This document shows, piece by piece, positions 62,001-64,000 of a DNA stretch of 64,000 bases. The stretch is from Corynebacterium provencense. GTDB lineage: Bacteria; Actinomycetota; Actinomycetes; Mycobacteriales; Mycobacteriaceae. Each line of letters begins with the position of its first letter. The stretch's first letter is position 1. The stretch is from contig LT160593.1 in NCBI GenBank assembly GCA_900049755.1, forward strand, positions 893,600-957,599, read 5' to 3'. The position numbers were made by a program, and so were the translations under genes. A model generated the notes under the pieces. That model searched no databases and was not told the DNA's origin. It saw only the letters and a list, made by a program, of their open reading frames with translations.

Positions 62001-64000
62001 TGCCGCGCGGGCCTGCAGTTCCTCGGCGGGAACTTCGAGGGCGACGGAGTGGTCGAGGTGGACGGCATTGAGCAGTCCCTCGATCACGGGATAGTCATCG
62101 ACGGTGGCGGAACCCAGGGCCGCGTAGATCGCCGGCCAACAGGTGCCCAGCAGGGCGTCGGGGACGATGGTGGCCCGCTCGTCGGAGCGGGAACCCGACC
62201 CTGTCGTAGACAGGTCGGGCAGGGCTGCCCCGGTGACGCCGGCGTGCTCGGCGCCGAGGGTCGGGGTGAGGTGGAAGACGTAGTCGAAGGTACCGAAGGG
62301 GGTCCCGTCGGTTTCCGAGCCCTCGTTCTTCACCGGCATGTGCTCGATGCTGTCACCGGTGACGGACACATTGCCGACACCGGCAGTGCCGGCGAGGAGC
62401 CCGTACATGGTCTCAGGGAGCTTCTCCTCGTCGACGACGGGCAGTGCACCGGTGGTCACGGCGTCGGTGAGGATCAGGGGGACGGGCAGGCGGCGGACGG
62501 CGTGGACCTCAGAGTCCCCTTCTCCGGCGGCGGTCCCGTCCCAGAAGGTGTCGAGATGGAGGTCGACGGTGACCTTGACGGTGCCGTCGGAGCCCTCACC
62601 GGTTCCGTCGTCGGTGACGATGAGCTCGTAGCGGTCCTCGTCGATGATGTGGGCCGGGTTGTCCATGAGGTGCCCGGTCCAGGAGATGTACGGGGCGGAT
62701 TTCAGGAAGGACGCCACGTCGTCGGCGTCGGAGATCCGCGACCATGCTCTGGTGACCTCGGCGGGGGCATCGTCGAGGGCGTGGCGTCCCGTGGTCGTCG
62801 AGTCACCGGTGATGCGGTCCCGGCAGGCCGCCTCGAAGCGGCCCAGGATGGAGGCGACGGGTTCGTCGACCGTGGTGATCCCGGAGACGGACACCGGGCC
62901 GGGAATGATCCGGCACTGGTCGGCGGTGTAGCGCGAATCCTGCGACTGCCACAGGCAGTCCTTGCCCCACCAGGCGAGGAGGTCCTCGTCGATGGCGGGG
63001 ACGAAGCCCACCGGCTTCGGGAACTTCCTGCACAGGACGAGGAACCAGGCGGTGTCGAGCGGGGTGAGGGTGTCGGTCTCGGCGGCGGGGTACGCCGCCA
63101 CGAGTGCCTTGACGGCCTTGTCCGGGTCGGCGGCGTCCTGTTCAGTCGGGAACAGGGTCACGACCTCGCCGTGGTCGACGTCGGACAGCCGCGCCTCGAC
63201 ACGCTGCAGCAGCAGGTGGAAGCGGGACAGCCAGGACGGGTCGACCCAGGGGAATGACAGTTCCGCGAAACGGCGGACGACCTGTGCGTAGGTCATCTCC
63301 TCGAGTTCGCCGAAGTAGGGCTTGGCGGTCTTGTTCAGGGCTGCGATGATCTCGTCGCGGCGGGCGTTGACGGCCTCGAGGTTGGACCCGATCTCCTGGA
63401 TCAGGCGCATGCACTTCGCGGCGGAGTTGTCGATCTCGTGGATGTCGGCACGCAGGTGGGACAGGCCTGAGGTGGAACCCCCGGCCGTGTGGCCCGGGGC
63501 GATCCAGCCGCCGTTGGGGGCGGTCGCCGCGGACCCGGTACTGTCGGCGACACCAGGCGTGTCGACGAGGAGCTGCTTGATCTCCGGGGTGGTCTTGGCC
63601 TCCTTGGCGGTCATGGCGGCGGTGCCGACGAGGACGCCGTCGACCGGCATTGCGGGCAGTCCGAGTGCTTCGGACCATCCGCCTGTGAGGTAGTCTGCCG
63701 CCCTCTCGGGGGTACCGATGCCGCCGCCGACACAGAGCACCACGTTGGGCTGCCGGCGGATCTCCGCGTAGGTGGCGGTGAGCAGGTCGTCGAGGTTCTC
63801 CCAGGAGTGGTGGCCGCCGGCGTGACCGTCCTCGACCTGGAGGATGATGCTGGTGCCGGTGTCCTCGATCTGGCGGGCGATCGCCAGTCCGGCGCGGATC
63901 TGCGCGACGGTGCCGGGTTTGAAGGCGATGTAGGAGAATCCTGACCTTCGGAGCGCTCCGATGACCTCAGGGGCTTCGTCCGGTTCGGGGATACCTGCGG
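56076..64000 (-). CDS. fas: Type I fatty acid synthase, C-terminal ~2,640 residues
   Basis: Multidomain FAS-I; the 5' end (acetyltransferase and part of enoyl reductase) is beyond the right edge. From the edge the frame reads through without a stop (for example GHAGGHHSWENLDDLL), so the gene does not start at 63743. Order in the window: end of enoyl reductase; dehydratase hot-dog domain (PFAWVSGDFNPIHTSHVAAR, near 61.7 kb); malonyl/palmitoyl transferase (YYAGHSLGEYTALSAYAG, near 61.07 kb); ACP (NGVSSRLNQLLMDISAELGL, near 59.87 kb); ketoreductase (GKVAVVTGVTPASIAGGVVG, near 58.95 kb); ketosynthase with active Cys in PVGACATAAVSVEEGVDK (near 57.13 kb). It makes the C16-C18 acyl chains that feed corynomycolate and phospholipids. 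Cotranscribed with acpS. Confidence 0.97.
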   Translation of the reverse strand, partial: AGIPEPDEAPEVIGALRRSGFSYIAFKPGTVAQIRAGLAIARQIEDTGTSIILQVEDGHAGGHHSWENLDDLLTATYAEIRRQPNVVLCVGGGIGTPERAADYLTGGWSEALGLPAMPVDGVLVGTAAMTAKEAKTTPEIKQLLVDTPGVADSTGSAATAPNGGWIAPGHTAGGSTSGLSHLRADIHEIDNSAAKCMRLIQEIGSNLEAVNARRDEIIAALNKTAKPYFGELEEMTYAQVVRRFAELSFPWVDPSWLSRFHLLLQRVEARLSDVDHGEVVTLFPTEQDAADPDKAVKALVAAYPAAETDTLTPLDTAWFLVLCRKFPKPVGFVPAIDEDLLAWWGKDCLWQSQDSRYTADQCRIIPGPVSVSGITTVDEPVASILGRFEAACRDRITGDSTTTGRHALDDAPAEVTRAWSRISDADDVASFLKSAPYISWTGHLMDNPAHIIDEDRYELIVTDDGTGEGSDGTVKVTVDLHLDTFWDGTAAGEGDSEVHAVRRLPVPLILTDAVTTGALPVVDEEKLPETMYGLLAGTAGVGNVSVTGDSIEHMPVKNEGSETDGTPFGTFDYVFHLTPTLGAEHAGVTGAALPDLSTTGSGSRSDERATIVPDALLGTCWPAIYAALGSATVDDYPVIEGLLNAVHLDHSVALEVPAEELQARAADAVAAGGRGLAVTVTSWAAGIEESSSGRVVTVHHDMRDSDGTLLGRQTERFAIRGRAFGTTPPADPAPAGGIDREITDTPRSTLLRTRVNAPQEMTPFAWVSGDFNPIHTSHVAARVAGLQAPLVHGMWLSATAQHAASAAGTGHRILGWTYRMFGLVQLGDPVDIQVERVGRVAGGGLLLDVTCRIGDELVSQGTAVTAAPVTAYVYPGQGIQAKGMGLDERAASKAAADVWDRADRHTREALGFSILTVVRDNPTDLTANGVTYHHPDGVLYLTQFTQVALATLALAQTARLREAGALVADAYYAGHSLGEYTALSAYAGTIDLETVLEVVFHRGSTMHHLIPRDSAGRSNYRMGALRPNQFGIDDDHVVEYVESVARASGEFLEIVNFNLAGEQYSVAGTVAGLKALEADAARRTAEHGGRGSFMLVPGIDVPFHSRVLHPGVPDFREKLDDLLPELINYPILEGRYIPNLVARPFELTEDFVRSILDVVPSEPARDLLDNWDAAVADDAARAKTARTLFIELLCWQFASPVRWIETQDLLFAPDRLDIDEVVEIGLGASPTLANLATKTLKLPRFSAADVAVRNVQRDEKLVYHTDQQTIDAPAYPEEPTAGREPVGDPVLAAAEPSPAAPSESAPEPLPAPVTQAADLPTAPAAPAGAVERPADLPYRASDAIRTLLAYANKLRPDQIGGADTTGTLTNGVSSRLNQLLMDISAELGLSSVEGAAEADVDTLSATVDAAAHNYSAFGPVLSEAVKDRLRKLFGAAGAKVSTVEERLTGTWELGPGWVDHTIAQILLGSREGASSRGGDLATLPTSATTMNDVNAIIDEAVTQVGTAHGIPVAKPSAGGSAGGGTVDSAALDAFAAEVTGEEGVLATTARHILDALGIDVPTSAPLSDPDADETAAVLEAVSAELGANWPSTVAPVFDARRAVLVDDRWATAREDIARLANGEELADTVTFRGTGETVAVHAGYRADAADRNGDTDLAARFRAIAEEARSTDTGRFAGKVAVVTGVTPASIAGGVVGDLLSEGATVVMTASRISSARLEFVKKLYREHATASAAVWLVPANLSSYRDIDALVEWIGSEQTETVGSDQKLVKPALVPDLFLPFAAPTVSGTVEDAGSDAEIQARLLLWSVERSFTALSRIGHDADLAHRLHVILPGSPNRGTFGGDGAYGEVKAAFDAVCNKWFNEPWGQRVTIAHPRIGWVSGTGLMGGNDPLVDAAVEAGVHVWTPAEIAGELLALCSDEVRTRALDGPVDADLTGGLGKINLVELREKALADAARDAQDTGDETPASATVDALPSPVRVRQPVGADHAATDDNWGEVTRSLEDMVVVVGLGEVSAWGSGRTRFEAELGIRADGSVDLSAAGVLELAWMTGLLTWNDTPVAGWYDVEGNIVPEEEIYTRYRDEVVARAGVRTFVDDVAVDDLHTPQAVEIFLDHEVTFTVDTAEDAASFVDNDPAFTRANHDPETGEWSVTRLPGARARVPRRATLARKVGGQFPTDFDPARWGIPASMIESVDRIAVWNLVTAVDAYLSAGFTPAEILQAVHPSDVAMTQGTGFGGMTSMRKLFVDRFLEEDIPSDILQETLPNVVAAHTMQSYIGGYGAMIHPVGACATAAVSVEEGVDKIMLGKADFVVAGATDDISVESVTGFANMNATADSDKMAAKGINERFYSRANDRRRGGFVEAQGGGTILLARGSVAVEMGLPVQSVVGFAASYADGAHTSIPAPGQGALAAGRGGKNSRLARDLASLGVTADDIAVVSKHDTSTNANDPNESKLHTRLARALGRTQGNPLYVVSQKTLTGHAKGGAAVFQTAGLNDMFRTSTIPANRSLDCVDPEMASSPDLVWLREPLKLSRTVKAGLLTSLGFGHVSALLALVHPEAFRIAVEQQLGADAAEQWVARASERLRAGVRRREAGMLGHKALFEEIDHRRFAEDADIDEVEPAMLLDPAARAGEDGLFR

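Noticed and set aside
63743..63743. Start codon of fas at 63743
   Set aside because: The frame stays open to the window edge and continues with typical enoyl-reductase sequence, so the gene starts beyond 64000.

Overview
The window is high-GC actinobacterial DNA. Gene content and order point to Corynebacterium: a type I fatty acid synthase followed by AcpS, a WhiB/WhcA regulator beside a PonA2-type penicillin-binding protein, GlxR-type CRP, sigC divergent from katA, lysC-asd, leuA with a leucine leader peptide, and murT-gatD. The order nth, crp/glxR, MBL hydrolase, RidA, DUF4177, whiB, ponA, metallophosphoesterase matches the conserved actinobacterial core as I remember it. The species is not identifiable by reading.

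Layout. 1-12.4 kb: nth-glxR-MBL-RidA-whcA-ponA core. It is interrupted by a two-gene PLP/FAD module (SbnA-like synthase plus a giant FAD/PLP-decarboxylase fusion) that looks siderophore- or amino-acid-related. 12.5-14.8 kb: tRNA-Pro(CGG), a secreted HtaA-like protein and an aldo/keto reductase. 15.2-22.2 kb: Mrp/Mnh cation/proton antiporter operon mnhA(B)CDEFG. 22.2-28.3 kb: katA, sigC, VOC protein, FAD-rhodanese CoA-disulfide-reductase type enzyme, ferrochelatase. 28.4-30.7 kb: asd and lysC. 30.9-35.6 kb: iron region, with a siderophore-interacting protein fused to a methyltransferase-like domain and two paralogous binding lipoproteins. 35.7-40.2 kb: DMT/NIPA-type membrane protein, PIG-V-like mannosyltransferase, leuL-leuA. 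40.3-48.6 kb: amine oxidase-aspartase pair, DnaQ-like protein, murT-gatD, then a tryptophanyl-tRNA synthetase behind a Trp-codon leader peptide and terminator. 48.9-55.1 kb: accessory region of small membrane proteins and lipoproteins of unknown function, including a four-gene overlapping operon with paralogous lipoproteins. 55.3-64.0 kb: two large inverted repeats, acpS and most of fas.

Four places carry intact or degraded 38-bp palindromes made of two back-to-back Tn5 mosaic ends, the Nextera mate-pair junction adapter. In three of them the adapter is followed by sequence copied from 2.2-3.2 kb upstream. These are best read as assembly artifacts. They break ponA, mnhC/mnhD and the DnaQ-like gene, and add 45 false codons to the PLP fusion gene. 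The apparent pseudogenes there should not be taken as biology.

Regulatory features include two amino-acid attenuators (leuL and a WWW leader before trpS), a CsoR/CstR-type operator at the persulfide/CoA-disulfide enzyme, CRP/GlxR-like boxes around glxR and whcA, and many apparently leaderless genes (a TANNNT hexamer 6-8 nt before the start codon).
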